Below are positions 9,038 to 18,329 of a stretch of 64,000 nucleotides of DNA, in pieces (within the stretch, counting starts at the first letter, position 1; every line of letters starts with the position of its first letter). The position numbers were made by a program, and so were the translations under genes. The notes beneath the pieces were generated by a model. That model did no database searches. It was not told the origin of the DNA and saw nothing but the letters and a program-made list of their open reading frames with translations. The DNA is from Tateyamaria sp947503385. GTDB taxonomy: Bacteria > Pseudomonadota > Alphaproteobacteria > Rhodobacterales > Rhodobacteraceae. The stretch is taken from assembly GCF_051195235.1 (NCBI RefSeq), contig NZ_JBNFZM010000008.1, positions 1 through 64,000 on the forward strand. The letters are read 5' to 3'.

Positions 9038-10459
9038 ATGCAAATTTCCAAAACAGATTTCATCCAATTCCTGCATTGCCCGAAGTCTCTTTGGCTGCTG
9101 AAACATAAACCTGAGGCTTACCCACATGGCGAGTTTTCCGACTATGCCGAGAAACTCGCAGCTGAGGGTTATGAGCTGGAAGCCTATGTGCGCGAGTTGA
9201 TCGAGGCTGGTGTGGATGCAGCGCAGTTCTCCTTCCAAACGGTCTTCCAGACGGAACGCGGCCTCTACGCCAAAACGGACATAGTTCGAGAGAACGAAGA
9301 CGGTACCTTCAATCTCTACGAAGTTAAGTCTTCAACTAGGGTGAAGGCGGACGCGAAGCACAATCAGATTAAGGATGCCTGCTTTCAGATGATCGCCGCT
9401 GAGGAGGTTAGAAAAGACGTCCGCGACGTCTTCATCGTTCATCTGAATGGAGACTATGTACGTGATGGTGAGATCAATCCCGACGCCCTTTTGACCTTTG
9501 CCAAAGTCACGTCCAAGGTGCGCGAAATCGAAGCTGAAACGCGAATTGAAATCAATAAAGCCCTGGACCTTCTGCAGACTGCGGAAATCGACGAAAGCTG
9601 TTGCTCATGCCTGACGCTGAGCAAGGCCAACCATTGCGACAGTTTCGAGCATTTCAACCCAGGCATCCCCAAACCATCGATCTACAATCTGCCGCGAATC
9701 TCCAAGGCCAAACTTGAGACCTTCGCTGGCGAAGGACGCTTTGATCTAGAGGATATCGGTCTCGACGAAGTCACGGAAAAGCAAGCGTATGTTTTACGCT
9801 CAGCACAGCTAAGGGAGCCGGTGGTTGACCAAGGCGCTTTGGCGCGCTGGTTCAGCAGAGCGAAGTATCCGCTCTACTTCCTGGACTACGAAACCTATTC
9901 CTCCGCCATCCCGATTGTGGACGGTGCCCGCCCTCAGTCTCCAATCCCCTTTCAATACTCGCTGCACATCAAGCGTACGCCTGACGATCTGGAGTTGGTT
10001 CACGTCGAGTATTTGGCTGAAGAGGCGACATTACCGCGCGCCATGGTCGATCACATGCAGCGGCACATCGGGCCAAAAGGCAGTGTCATCTCTTGGCATG
10101 CCTCGTTCGAGAATACCCAGAACAAGACAATGGCAAAGCAGTTTCCTGATAAGGCGGAGTTCCTACAAAGCCTGATGGACCGGACGCTCGATCTCGAAGA
10201 CCTATTCGCAGCGCCCTATGTCGACATCGCATTTGGCGGGTCGACATCAATCAAGAAGGTGTTGCCGGTGCTAGCTGGCGATCTTGACTATGCAGGTATG
10301 GACGTTGCAAACGGGACGGATGCGATGAATGCATGGAAGCATCTCATCTCAATGCCCGACGGTGACGTGCGTAATCGCCTCAAAGAGTCCATGCTCGAAT
10401 ATTGCAAGCTCGACACTTACGCCATGGTTCGGATTTTCGAAGAGATGGAACGCGTTTGA
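9038..10459 (+). CDS. DUF2779 protein: Cas4-like nuclease plus DEDD exonuclease-like domain
   Basis: A 473-codon protein. I chose ATG 9038 because DUF2779 proteins begin with a motif like MxISKTDFxxFxxCPKxLWL; an upstream ATG at 8987 adds 17 unconserved residues. Domain 1 is Cas4/AddB-like, with Asp81, Glu95 and Lys97 (EVKSST) as PD-(D/E)XK residues. Cysteines at 14, 188/189, 191 and 200 could hold an Fe-S cluster. Domain 2 (from about 278) is RNase-H/DEDD-like, with DYE at 283-285 and LDTYAM around Asp459. Together this suggests a DNA-processing protein with two nuclease-like domains. It follows zorD on the same strand after 346 bases, so it is probably an independent gene in the same defence island. 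Confidence 0.8.
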   Translation: MQISKTDFIQFLHCPKSLWLLKHKPEAYPHGEFSDYAEKLAAEGYELEAYVRELIEAGVDAAQFSFQTVFQTERGLYAKTDIVRENEDGTFNLYEVKSSTRVKADAKHNQIKDACFQMIAAEEVRKDVRDVFIVHLNGDYVRDGEINPDALLTFAKVTSKVREIEAETRIEINKALDLLQTAEIDESCCSCLTLSKANHCDSFEHFNPGIPKPSIYNLPRISKAKLETFAGEGRFDLEDIGLDEVTEKQAYVLRSAQLREPVVDQGALARWFSRAKYPLYFLDYETYSSAIPIVDGARPQSPIPFQYSLHIKRTPDDLELVHVEYLAEEATLPRAMVDHMQRHIGPKGSVISWHASFENTQNKTMAKQFPDKAEFLQSLMDRTLDLEDLFAAPYVDIAFGGSTSIKKVLPVLAGDLDYAGMDVANGTDAMNAWKHLISMPDGDVRNRLKESMLEYCKLDTYAMVRIFEEMERV

Positions 10460-10772
10460 TAAGATTCTGTCGGCAGTTTGCGAACAAGTGGCTTTCCTTT
10501 CAGAACAGGGCAGCCTGTCCAAGCTAACAGACAGTTTTGTCCGTTGTTATCAGGCTCGGGTTCGGAAGCTTGCTAGTAACCTGTCTGAGCCAGGAACGAT
10601 GGGGTATTGTCCCTTTGTCGCCGCTTAAGGCCTGGCGGACAGCCGCCACAGCTCCATTCTCGCAAATGCAGCGAACGGCGGCTATACGGGCTGCGATCGC
10701 AGCGATCGAGCGCCGTGTTCAAGGTTGCCTTTGGGCCGGGCCATCTCCACCATTTTCAGCTAAGAGTTCCTG
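10460..10772. repeat. Intergenic gap holding a dispersed-repeat copy
   Basis: No gene seen. Positions about 10657-10752 carry GCAGCGAACGGCGGCTATAC, GGGCTGCGATCGCAGC and later CCTTTGGGCCG, the block order of the degenerate repeat found between many genes here. The string GCTGCGATCGCAGC is itself a 14-base palindrome. Confidence 0.6.
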
Positions 10773-12155
10773 ATGACAGACACTTTGGATGCATGGTGCG
10801 ACCGTCTGGGAACAGCACTGAGCCGGCTCGCGGAGGTTCAAGCACCCTTTCTTGAGAAATATTGGCAGGCGAAGTCATACCCGACACGAGTGTCATCCAA
10901 TGGAGTGGATGAAACACCCTTTCCAAAAGATGACTTGGCTGACCTCTATGATCTCGCGCGCTTGGCCTCGCGACCCGTCGAAATGAAGTACTACAAGCCA
11001 CTTCGTGATGCCATAGACCCAGTGAGGGGCATCCTGCGGTCGCACCCATCACTCGCTAGGGCGCTTGGAAACCGTATTGGAAATGATGAATTTCACGTCG
11101 GAATATTGAACGGGACATCGCTGACTTGGCTGACACGGATCGTAGCCGGTCTATTTGAACGTGCCGATGCCCACGGTGATGGTGGATTCAAGAATGCTGC
11201 GAATGAACTTGGATCGATCCTTGATCGGAGCTCGACGACTTTACAAGTTGGTGTCCCGAATGGTCTCGATGTGGCCTACGACGTTCTGCTCTTCCATGGT
11301 CCCGAAATTCGCAAAGAATTTGAGATTCAGGAGGGTTTAATCGTCAAACCTGCTGCCATGCTCTCAGGCTATCTGGAGCGCGAATGGATCCGGGATTCTG
11401 TGCCTAAGGAGATGGACCGGCGTGATTGGCGACAGATTGGAGCGGTGGTGCGACCGTTCCACTGGCGACCGGTTTTTCGGAGGAAGACTGCCTATCGGGA
11501 GGAACCGGCTAGCCGGCCACCGAGGTTTGAGGATGACGCTCTCACGTTTCTTGAAATCTTATCCGTTGCGAACCAAACGCCGATTTTACCGTTCAGGTTG
11601 ATGAGCGGATGTGTGCATCGTTCCGCAAATGGCTTGCTGGGTTTAACTCATAGCCACGGTGGCTCGCAGCCGATCCGTCAAGTTGGACCTCGTTACGATT
11701 CTTTTCGATCCCCTCCAAAGCTTCAGTCCCGCTCGATCGACTTGGCTAAACAGGCCTATAACAGCCGAGGCGACGGTGAGTTCGAACGCCTTGAGCCAGT
11801 TATTCATCGACTTTCAGAAGCTCTGGCGCGATTGGGTCGCTTTGGGGCCAACGACCGCATTCTCGATGTTTCGCAATCGTTAGAATTGATGTTCAGGCCG
11901 AAGAGCGGTGGGATCAGTCGACAGCTCCAGGATGGGATGGCCGAACTGCTCGGCGTCGATGAAGGCCACAAGGAAGTTATACGAGCTGCAATCAAGCAGT
12001 TCTATGACGTTCGCTCAGCAATCGTTCATGGCGCAACCGACGCAAGGCGCAAACGCAATTTGGAAGATCGGCAAAGCGCATTCATCAAGGGCTTCAATCT
12101 AACTCAACAAGCGCTATTCAAGATGCTATTGAGCAAACCAAGCGCCCGTGACTAA
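10773..12155 (+). CDS. HEPN-domain protein, possible defence RNase
   Basis: A 460-codon soluble protein. The last ~130 residues form a helical region with Arg414 and His419 in RSAIVHG, matching the Rx4-6H motif of HEPN ribonucleases (the Apea-like type has R-x4-VHG). The N-terminal ~300 residues are not recognised. HEPN proteins of this layout often act in abortive antiphage defence by cutting RNA, which would suit its position between DUF2779 and the recombinase. No antitoxin or second subunit is adjacent, so it would be a single-gene system. Family assignment is good; the defence role is inference. Confidence 0.65.
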   Translation: MTDTLDAWCDRLGTALSRLAEVQAPFLEKYWQAKSYPTRVSSNGVDETPFPKDDLADLYDLARLASRPVEMKYYKPLRDAIDPVRGILRSHPSLARALGNRIGNDEFHVGILNGTSLTWLTRIVAGLFERADAHGDGGFKNAANELGSILDRSSTTLQVGVPNGLDVAYDVLLFHGPEIRKEFEIQEGLIVKPAAMLSGYLEREWIRDSVPKEMDRRDWRQIGAVVRPFHWRPVFRRKTAYREEPASRPPRFEDDALTFLEILSVANQTPILPFRLMSGCVHRSANGLLGLTHSHGGSQPIRQVGPRYDSFRSPPKLQSRSIDLAKQAYNSRGDGEFERLEPVIHRLSEALARLGRFGANDRILDVSQSLELMFRPKSGGISRQLQDGMAELLGVDEGHKEVIRAAIKQFYDVRSAIVHGATDARRKRNLEDRQSAFIKGFNLTQQALFKMLLSKPSARD

Positions 12156-12213
12156 TTCTGCGCAGCTACGATTTCCGCGTGTCGTGAGTTCGAAAACATC
12201 CGGATTGTGCCCC

Positions 12214-12268
12214 TGCAGTCAATGTCCGCTAAGCGGGCTGCGGACGCAGCGATAAGAACGTTGCGCCA
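12214..12268. repeat. Dispersed intergenic repeat copy
   Basis: AATGTCCGCTAAGCGGGCTG followed by CGGACGCAGCGAT, one of the clearest copies. CGCT-AA-GCG forms a small hairpin. Confidence 0.6.
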
Positions 12269-12275
12269 ATGTCTG

Positions 12276-12305
12276 AAATGGGCCGCCCGTGAAGGCGGCC
12301 CATTT
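12276..12305. terminator. Bidirectional rho-independent terminator
   Basis: A perfect 12-bp stem, AAATGGGCCGCC at 12276-12287 and its complement at 12294-12305, with the loop CGTGAA and a short T run on the plus side. It lies between the convergent HEPN and recombinase genes and can serve both. Confidence 0.85.
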
Positions 12306-12307
12306 TG

Positions 12308-12940
12308 CTAGATTTCGATCGCTTCAGCGATGGCGAGTGCATCCTCAAGCTCGACGCCAAGATACCTGACCGTGCTGTCCATCTTGGTATGGCCGAGCAG
12401 AAGCTGAACAGCGCGCAAGTTACCTGTCTTCTTGTAAATCTGCGTCACCTTGGTTCGGCGCATCGAATGAGTTCCGTATGCTGTCGCTTCGAGGCCAATC
12501 GAAGTCACCCAATCACGAACGATCCGCGCATACTGGCGTGTTGAGATGTGGAGACGCTCATGAAATCGTCCAGGCCAAAGATACTCAGACCCGACCATCA
12601 GCTCATCCTCCATCCACTTCTCGACTGATGTACGCGTCCCCTCCGTTATCTCAAAACGAACCGGCTTCTGCGTCTTGCTTTGTAAAACAGACGCGCGTTC
12701 TTTGACCTGACCAGATGCCATAATGTCGACCACTTGCATGCGGACCAGGTCGCAGCCTCGTAACTTGCTATCGATAGCCATATTGAACAGGGCGAGATCG
12801 CGGTGATTTTCTGCGAGTTCCAGTCGGACGCGGATCGCCCAGACATGCTTTGGTTTCAGGGGTCGCTTCTGACCCACGATACGTCCTTTGTTCCATGCAG
12901 GGCGAAGTGCTCGAATGGCAGGTAAGTTTGGTGTTTCCAT
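12308..12940 (-). CDS. Small tyrosine recombinase (phage-integrase family)
   Basis: A 210-codon site-specific recombinase with the full catalytic set: Arg61 (KLRGCDL), His158-x-x-Arg161 (HSMRR), His184 (LLGHTKM) and the nucleophile Tyr193 (STVRYLG). The ATG at 12940 is preferred over an in-frame start at 12979, which only adds a basic extension. Short catalytic-core integrases of this kind are common on alphaproteobacterial accessory DNA and often lack an arm-binding domain. It sits at the right end of the defence genes, where an island integrase would be expected, but I could not find att repeats. Confidence 0.85.
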   Translation of the reverse strand: METPNLPAIRALRPAWNKGRIVGQKRPLKPKHVWAIRVRLELAENHRDLALFNMAIDSKLRGCDLVRMQVVDIMASGQVKERASVLQSKTQKPVRFEITEGTRTSVEKWMEDELMVGSEYLWPGRFHERLHISTRQYARIVRDWVTSIGLEATAYGTHSMRRTKVTQIYKKTGNLRAVQLLLGHTKMDSTVRYLGVELEDALAIAEAIEI

Positions 12941-13146
12941 GACAGATCCTCCTATCCGCCATGCCCTCCACAACGACAACCCGACGTTGACGGACGCAGC
13001 ATATCACAGGATTGCTGCGCCGCCTCTGAGGTCGGCAACGAGTCCGAATTGCGGAATGCTGCGGACTGCACGAATGGCTGTTTCCGGCATGCGTTCATCC
13101 CGCTCTGGTCTAGGCATTTCGGGAATTTGCAGGCAAGTCTGCTCAA

Positions 13147-14019
13147 ATGGAACAAGAGCAGATAGGAAAACTCCTTAGGATTGGAGGAGCGGCAGCGACA
13201 GTCGGCGTCGTTTCGTGTGTGCATGCTGCAGCAGAGCTCATGCCATTGGGTCAAATCATGGCCTTCCGAGCGATGATCTCTGGGCTTTTGATCCTGCTGT
13301 ACGGCCTCTGTTTCAACAACCCTGCCGACTTGCTTCCAAAGAGCTGGAAACCTCACCTCATTCGGGGACTGTTGGCCTGTTGCGCCATGGTTTTGAGTTA
13401 CATCGCATTCGCTCGACTTCCCGTCACTCAAGCACAAACTCTATCGTTTCTCGCGCCACTAATCGTTTTGCCAATTGCAATAGTTCGCCTTGGGGAGCCT
13501 TTGACCGCGCGGCTAGCCGTGGGGCTTCTAACTGGGTTTGCCGGGGTCCTGTTGATTTTAGGGTTGTCGTTTGAAACTGGACCTTTCGCATTCTGGGGAG
13601 CTGTCGCAGGGATCGCAGGTGCCGTCTTCGTAGCGATCATTCAGGTCAAAATCCGCGCAATGACCATGACTGAGACTGCCATTTCGATTTCACTCTCTTT
13701 CACGGTGATCGTTGCTTGTGTCACTGGACCGAGTGTTTTTCTGGGGAATTGGGTTTGGCCCGATAGTGTTGGTATCCTGCTCCTTATCGCAGCTGGCATT
13801 TTTGGTGCCCTCAACTTGGTTCTTTTTGCAGAAAGCCTTGCCAGAGCACCGGCCTCTGCTGTCGCGCCGCTGGACTACACAGGTCTTATTTGGGCTCTTT
13901 TGGCGGATTTCTGGATTTTTTCACAGGTGCCTGGCCCAACGGGCGTACTCGGTAGCGTGCTGATAACAGTTGCCGCGCTCATTGTTGTTTTGAAACCACG
14001 TGGTAAGCATGGCCGATAG
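13147..14019 (+). CDS. DMT-superfamily (EamA) transporter
   Basis: A 290-codon protein with about ten hydrophobic helices in two EamA-type halves. AFRAMISGLLILLYG, near the start of the first half, is typical of the family. It probably exports a small metabolite; the substrate cannot be read from sequence. It begins with ATG at 13147 about 200 bases after the divergent recombinase, and stands alone. Confidence 0.85.
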   Translation: MEQEQIGKLLRIGGAAATVGVVSCVHAAAELMPLGQIMAFRAMISGLLILLYGLCFNNPADLLPKSWKPHLIRGLLACCAMVLSYIAFARLPVTQAQTLSFLAPLIVLPIAIVRLGEPLTARLAVGLLTGFAGVLLILGLSFETGPFAFWGAVAGIAGAVFVAIIQVKIRAMTMTETAISISLSFTVIVACVTGPSVFLGNWVWPDSVGILLLIAAGIFGALNLVLFAESLARAPASAVAPLDYTGLIWALLADFWIFSQVPGPTGVLGSVLITVAALIVVLKPRGKHGR

Positions 14020-14637
14020 CCAAACACAGTCGAAAACATAGAAGCAGACCTTCGTAAAGGCGCAGCGAAAGAGCGTTCTATCCGCGACTCCCGCCATAGC
14101 TCTTACAGGGATGCTGCCCAAGTATTTAACGTCCGGTTTGGGAAAGCTGCGGTGCGGCGTCAACATTATGAGTGGATGTCTTCTTTGGGCCGTCCTCATC
14201 GATGCGATCCGACGTTGGGCACAGGATGCTGGGTTCGCTCCGATGGCCGCGAACAGCGAAATTTGTGAATTTGCTTTTTTCGCCGCATGCGCTCGTAGCA
14301 CAAAAACAGCTGCTCAACTTGGTTCATAACGCCGCTGTGCGGCGGCGAAACCGCTCACTCACACATGCCGCAACACAGATGGTATGGGCAAGGATCAAGT
14401 CGCGGACAAGGCAGTGCTTTGCCGCAAGTTCGCCGAAGCCCGGTTCGGCGCAACTTGCAACAAACGTTGGTTTTTGAACGCCATACCGTTGTGGTATTTT
14501 GATTCCGGAGAGTAAATTTGGCGAAATTCTAGATGGATGGAGCAGAGAATGAGGAAATCTTGGAAGCGAAAGAATAGTCTTGGCAGATTACAAGTTCATA
14601 GCCAGTATCCCCTCAGTCGTATTCAGGGCGGTTCATA
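14020..14637. other. Long intergenic stretch with repeat remnants
   Basis: No convincing gene in about 620 bases. Positions 14129-14250 contain pieces of the dispersed repeat (AACGTCCGGTTTGGG, TCTTTGGGCCGTC, GATGGCCGCGAACAGCGAAA). The region 14330-14480 has further GC-rich short repeats (GCCGCTGTGCGGCGG, GCCGAAGCCCGGTTCGGC), the second a good hairpin. Confidence 0.5.
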
Positions 14638-14811
14638 GTGTCACGCGAAGAGAAAGGCTTCTGGGCGGAGATCAAACTTCATGCTGCGAAGTCTGCAGTG
14701 GGAGCAGTCATTGTGGCTGCAATAGCACTTTTACTCGCGTATTTTGGAGGAGTATTTGAGAATGTTAGATGTGCGATTTTGGGCTGGCTTGATATTGTTG
14801 GTTGTCTGTAG
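14638..14811 (+). CDS. Possible small single-span membrane protein
   Basis: A 57-codon frame starting with GTG. It has a charged N-terminus (SREEKGFWAEIK) and one strong hydrophobic helix (about residues 18-38: AVGAVIVAAIALLLAYF). It overlaps the start of the next gene by 50 bases in another frame, which is unusual but compatible with coupling. The ribosome-binding site is weak, so it may not be translated. Confidence 0.35.
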   Translation: MSREEKGFWAEIKLHAAKSAVGAVIVAAIALLLAYFGGVFENVRCAILGWLDIVGCL

Positions 14812-15496
14812 TGCAAGTGCGCTCGCTCAAAGCGTAACCGTGGTGGATTGCGCAGCGTCCGCTACGACTAGCGGGACTGAAACCTTTAATCAAAGGGAGT
14901 GTCTTCTCAGCGAGCTGAAAAAGACCGTGCAAAGAGTTGATGTGGCAGAAGCTGAACTTGAGCAACTTGCTAAAGAGTTGGAACGTATTGAAGAAGTTGA
15001 AGGATCAACCGAAGTCATCGAGAATAAATTGGAAGAGCTGTCGAATTCTTTGGAGCGAGCAAGAGCCGATCTTTTTCAGCTACAGCAGCAGATCAGAGAT
15101 CGAGGGAATAACGTGGATGACCTCATTGCTCGTGTTCAACGTCTTGAAACAAGCACTCTAAACAAGGAAGACACGGTACTAACTGCAACACATGCTGCAG
15201 CCGGAGGGGCATGTCTCGCGTTGGCTCCTCCCGTTTCTGGCGCAGCCCATATTACTATCCCGCGGCGCGCCCGCGAGACTTGTGCAAATGCTTGCGGGAC
15301 TCACCCAGGCAACTACCCGAACTGCCGTGGCATGGTGGCGATTGGTAGAATTTTGACGGGGCGTTCCACAAGCCACACTGAAGCAGTAAATATCAACTAT
15401 CGCTATAAGTGCAATGATACCCAAGATGCATATGATGAAGTAAGGGGCGATGACAAACGAGGCCAATATACAGCCTATTGTTGTTGTTATCGTTGA
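14762..15496 (+). CDS. Secreted coiled-coil protein with cysteine-rich C-terminus
   Basis: A 244-codon protein, not recognised. ATG 14762 is chosen because GGAGGAG lies nine bases upstream. It opens with a clear signal peptide (MLDVRFWAGLILLVVCSASA, cut after ALA). Next comes a long heptad-rich coiled coil (about residues 40-130, with repeats such as LEELSNSLERARADLFQLQQ). The C-terminal domain holds several cysteines (TCANACGTHPGNYPNC and a final YCCCYR), probably disulfide-bonded in the periplasm. No enzyme motif is visible. Confidence 0.75.
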   Translation: MLDVRFWAGLILLVVCSASALAQSVTVVDCAASATTSGTETFNQRECLLSELKKTVQRVDVAEAELEQLAKELERIEEVEGSTEVIENKLEELSNSLERARADLFQLQQQIRDRGNNVDDLIARVQRLETSTLNKEDTVLTATHAAAGGACLALAPPVSGAAHITIPRRARETCANACGTHPGNYPNCRGMVAIGRILTGRSTSHTEAVNINYRYKCNDTQDAYDEVRGDDKRGQYTAYCCCYR

Positions 15497-15967
15497 CTTT
15501 GTCCGCAGGCAAGACGGCGGCGTCTGGCATCGTGCGTGCTTGCATTGAATGCTGAAGTTTGTACGGGCCTCGTTTTGAGCGTTCCGTAACCAAACACAAC
15601 TCTCGTGTGATAGACCAGAAAGCAGACACTCGCCTAACCGAAGCGAATGCCCGCGCGGTCCGCATCTCGAAGGTCTAAACTACTAGCAGCAAAAGCGCGG
15701 TATCGGTCGGGGCCAGATCGACGTCAGCGAATGACTGGTCCGGCGACCTGCGCCGCAATGCAACGAACGTTGTGCCGAAATTGCGAAACTATGTTGCGTC
15801 AGCGAAGGAATGATATGCAAGGTCGGTTTTGTCCCGCGATGCAGTCATCGAGCAATCCTTAGACCTCGCTGCCGCAGCGAACGGCGGCTATGCGGGCTGC
15901 TGCCCCAGCATCGAGATCTGGTGTTGGATGTCTCCTTTGGGCTGTCATTGACAAGGCATCTGGTGTT
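15497..15967. repeat. Intergenic region with a dispersed-repeat copy
   Basis: No gene supported. Positions 15866-15952 hold GCCGCAGCGAACGGCGGCTA, GCGGGCTGC and TCCTTTGGGCTGTC, the same block order as at 10657-10752. The two copies share long identical stretches (CAGCGAACGGCGGCTATNCG). Confidence 0.6.
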
Positions 15968-16309
15968 TCACCGCACGCGTACCCTGATGCTTTCCCCGGC
16001 GACGTTGATTGTCTCGCGGCCTTTCTTGCTCGCCGTGAAGATGATTTCGACTGCAGGGGTCCAGCCGCCACAGCGCCTGCTCTTTGTTACACCCCATTTG
16101 CCATTGCTCAACACCCCCAGCTTGGTGGCACGGGTTCGCTTGGGATCGACATTTTGTGGACGCTTACCGCACTCTCCACGAAAACCGTGCACAACCATGG
16201 ATTGCCCCACTGTGAGCTCAACTGAACGGTGAAAGGGGATCTGGTTGTCAGGATCTGCCAAAGCGCCGTTGGCGGCCATCATGCTAACCACTAAAATGAT
16301 ACGGAGCAT
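15968..16309 (-). CDS. Small secreted protein of unknown function
   Basis: A 113-codon protein. ATG 16309 is preferred (GAGG just upstream) over an in-frame start at 16342. It starts with a short signal peptide (MLRIILVVSMMAANGALA) and continues as a basic beta-rich domain of about 90 residues with two cysteines (GECGKR and RRCGGW), likely a disulfide. No family recognised. It stands alone between two copies of the dispersed repeat. Confidence 0.6.
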   Translation of the reverse strand: MLRIILVVSMMAANGALADPDNQIPFHRSVELTVGQSMVVHGFRGECGKRPQNVDPKRTRATKLGVLSNGKWGVTKSRRCGGWTPAVEIIFTASKKGRETINVAGESIRVRVR

Positions 16310-16477
16310 AAAAACCTCATCTAAAAATTCACATTTGAACATATCCGGAAATTGGCGCCGATCAATTAGAGGGAAGCCGGGGTGGGGCTTCCCGTCACAG
16401 ACCGGACCTTCGTCACAAGTTATCGAAGTTTGAAATAGTCCCGCGGACGGTTGGCTCGACCACTTCGAGACCGAGCA

Positions 16478-16566
16478 GATTCAGCGAACGTCCGAAAAGC
16501 GGGCTGCAACCGTAGCATCAAAGTCCACGGTCGAGTGACCGCTTTGGGCAGTCCAAATGCGGACCT
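16478..16566. repeat. Dispersed intergenic repeat copy
   Basis: Contains CAGCGAACGTCCGAAAAGCG, GGGCTGCAACCG and GAGTGACCGCTTTGGGCAGTC, followed by a further GCGGAC string. All the main blocks of the family are present. Confidence 0.6.
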
Positions 16567-16585
16567 TGGATTTAATGTGTTCACT

Positions 16586-17617
16586 TTACTTGCAAAAGAA
16601 CATCGATCTCGGATCACGATTACTCCAACCCCAAAAGGCAACTACACGTTTCCAGTCCGAATGGTTATCGATGTTTGCATCAGAAAGCGTGTGGCTTGTT
16701 TCAGATAAGTCAGAAAAGCCCAAGCAGGCTTCGATGTCGAGATCAACAAGCTCAAAGCTAAGTTGAATGTGACGAAGGACAGAAATTGCTCCGAAGACAA
16801 CCATCAGGGCGGCCCCACCCACTTGATAGTGCCAAGAAAAAAACTCCGGAAAATCAACGGTACTGCTCAAGCTTACGTATAGGAAAAGCCCTGCGTACGC
16901 TATGAAATAGCAGAACCATTTTCGGTTCTCGTCTATCGATAGGAGAATTGCTTCTCTAGCGTGACGATATTGGTGACCGCTCTCAACTTTTCCATCGAGG
17001 ATGGCTTGAATTCGTGTCCAAAGCTCGTGCCTACAAACCTGGCGCGAGCCCTTCTTGAATTTTCCGGTTTTGGGATCGCGCACTCGATGATCGACATTCA
17101 AGAGCTGCATAATTTTCTCGAACCCGTCGCTATAGCGAGTGTGGTGAACTAACTCTCGTTCTTTGGTTCGCAGGCGAATTGGTAGCAAAAGCGCAAAGCC
17201 GCGGAGACCCCAATCAAGAATGAACGCTAGGACGAGCAGTGAGATAAGACTGGTGATGACGGCAACATACGCAGCTGAACCGATGCCAGAAAAGATATTG
17301 CCACCGATTGCGTTTAAGGTAGGCCAACTGACTTCTGCCTTTGATAGCTGCATTGCGACTGCTTCAAGGGCGGCTGCCAGTGCAGACCAAACTTGTTCTA
17401 CGTCTTCAGGGTTTGAACGCTCCGGCATTTCCTCTGGGACGGACTGCCGAAGAGATGCAGCAAGTGTTGTTGATATAGCCCCCCACATCCAGTTGAGCGC
17501 GCCTGATACTGCATTATTAAATACTATCAATAAGATAATAAAATTTACTAGAGGAGGAGCAAATACTCGCAACGCGCGGCGGGCGAAGGTATCAAAGTTG
17601 TCCCAATGAAAATGCAT
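16586..17617 (-). CDS. Multi-span membrane protein of unknown function
   Basis: A 343-codon protein with about five hydrophobic helices: near the start (PPLVNFIILLIVF), in the middle (VAVITSLISLLVLAFI and FALLLPI), and a later pair (FCYFIAYAGLFLYVSL and ALMVVFGAISVL). Between the groups is a charged ~90-residue cytoplasmic loop. ATG 17617 is used; an in-frame TTG at 17683 is possible but neither start has a good ribosome-binding site. No family or motif recognised. It is a lone gene flanked by repeat copies. Confidence 0.65.
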   Translation of the reverse strand: MHFHWDNFDTFARRALRVFAPPLVNFIILLIVFNNAVSGALNWMWGAISTTLAASLRQSVPEEMPERSNPEDVEQVWSALAAALEAVAMQLSKAEVSWPTLNAIGGNIFSGIGSAAYVAVITSLISLLVLAFILDWGLRGFALLLPIRLRTKERELVHHTRYSDGFEKIMQLLNVDHRVRDPKTGKFKKGSRQVCRHELWTRIQAILDGKVESGHQYRHAREAILLSIDENRKWFCYFIAYAGLFLYVSLSSTVDFPEFFSWHYQVGGAALMVVFGAISVLRHIQLSFELVDLDIEACLGFSDLSETSHTLSDANIDNHSDWKRVVAFWGWSNRDPRSMFFCK

Positions 17618-17719
17618 AAGTATAGCCAAAATGCGAAGAGTTTTGCAATCGTTCAGCACAGTGGCATCGCTGTCAACTTTCAATACAAGTCAAGCAGGTT
17701 TGCTTGTACCGAAAGTTCG

Positions 17720-17765
17720 CAATCGCAGCGAACGGCTGGTTCGACGGGCTGCATCGCAGCAAGCC
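17720..17765. repeat. Partial dispersed-repeat copy
   Basis: ATCGCAGCGAACGGCTGG followed by CGGGCTGCATCGCAGC; only the first half of the family pattern. Confidence 0.45.
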
Positions 17766-17888
17766 GCGTTGGGCACCAAGGTCCGGGATGGCCGTCCCTA
17801 TAATCAGTTGTTAGCGGGGTCCCGGGCTTTGCTGCATCGGCACCGGGGTCCGCTGTGAGCCCATTGTGTCTCAAGGACATGGCGCGTT

Positions 17889-18329
17889 CTAAACGCCCTT
17901 TTGGTTGCTTGGTCCGTGGTCTTTAACGCGTCGCTGCAACTCACGCTCCGGCTTGTGCGGACGCACTGCAACTACTCTTTTGGCCTCAAATTCACGACCA
18001 TTGTCGGCTTTGATTTTGAGAACACAATCCAATTGCGAAGATGATTGAGATACAACCGTTACAACAGCACGATCCACCCATGCGTCGGATAGATTTCGAA
18101 CTTTCAAGTGTCGTTGGAATGAAAGCCGATAGTAATCAAGCGTCTGTTGAAAAACACTTACTATTCCCTTTTCGCGCGTCAAATGAAACTGCAACTGCTT
18201 TTCATGCGTCGCCTGGAGGAACGACTGAAATTTTCCCAAGGCCCAATAGCCATCAATATCGTTGTATCGACTTACAAAGCTATCCAGCAGATCGTTGCAT
18301 ATGCCTTTAAATTCTTTTCGCCGCCCCAT
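17889..18329 (-). CDS. Hypothetical protein
   Basis: A 146-codon basic protein with mixed helix and strand, not recognised. The N-terminal half is rich in aromatic residues (YNDIDGYWALGKFQSFL, YYRLSFQRHL). The C-terminal half reads like a small beta domain (AVVTVVSQSSSQLDCVLKIK). No signal peptide or membrane segment. Codon use looks natural and there is no overlapping better frame, so it is probably a real gene. Confidence 0.5.
   Translation of the reverse strand: MGRRKEFKGICNDLLDSFVSRYNDIDGYWALGKFQSFLQATHEKQLQFHLTREKGIVSVFQQTLDYYRLSFQRHLKVRNLSDAWVDRAVVTVVSQSSSQLDCVLKIKADNGREFEAKRVVAVRPHKPERELQRRVKDHGPSNQKGV

Noticed and set aside
308..13000. Prophage as the source of the nuclease, HEPN and recombinase genes
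   Set aside because: No capsid, terminase, tail or lysis genes appear; a defence island explains the set better.
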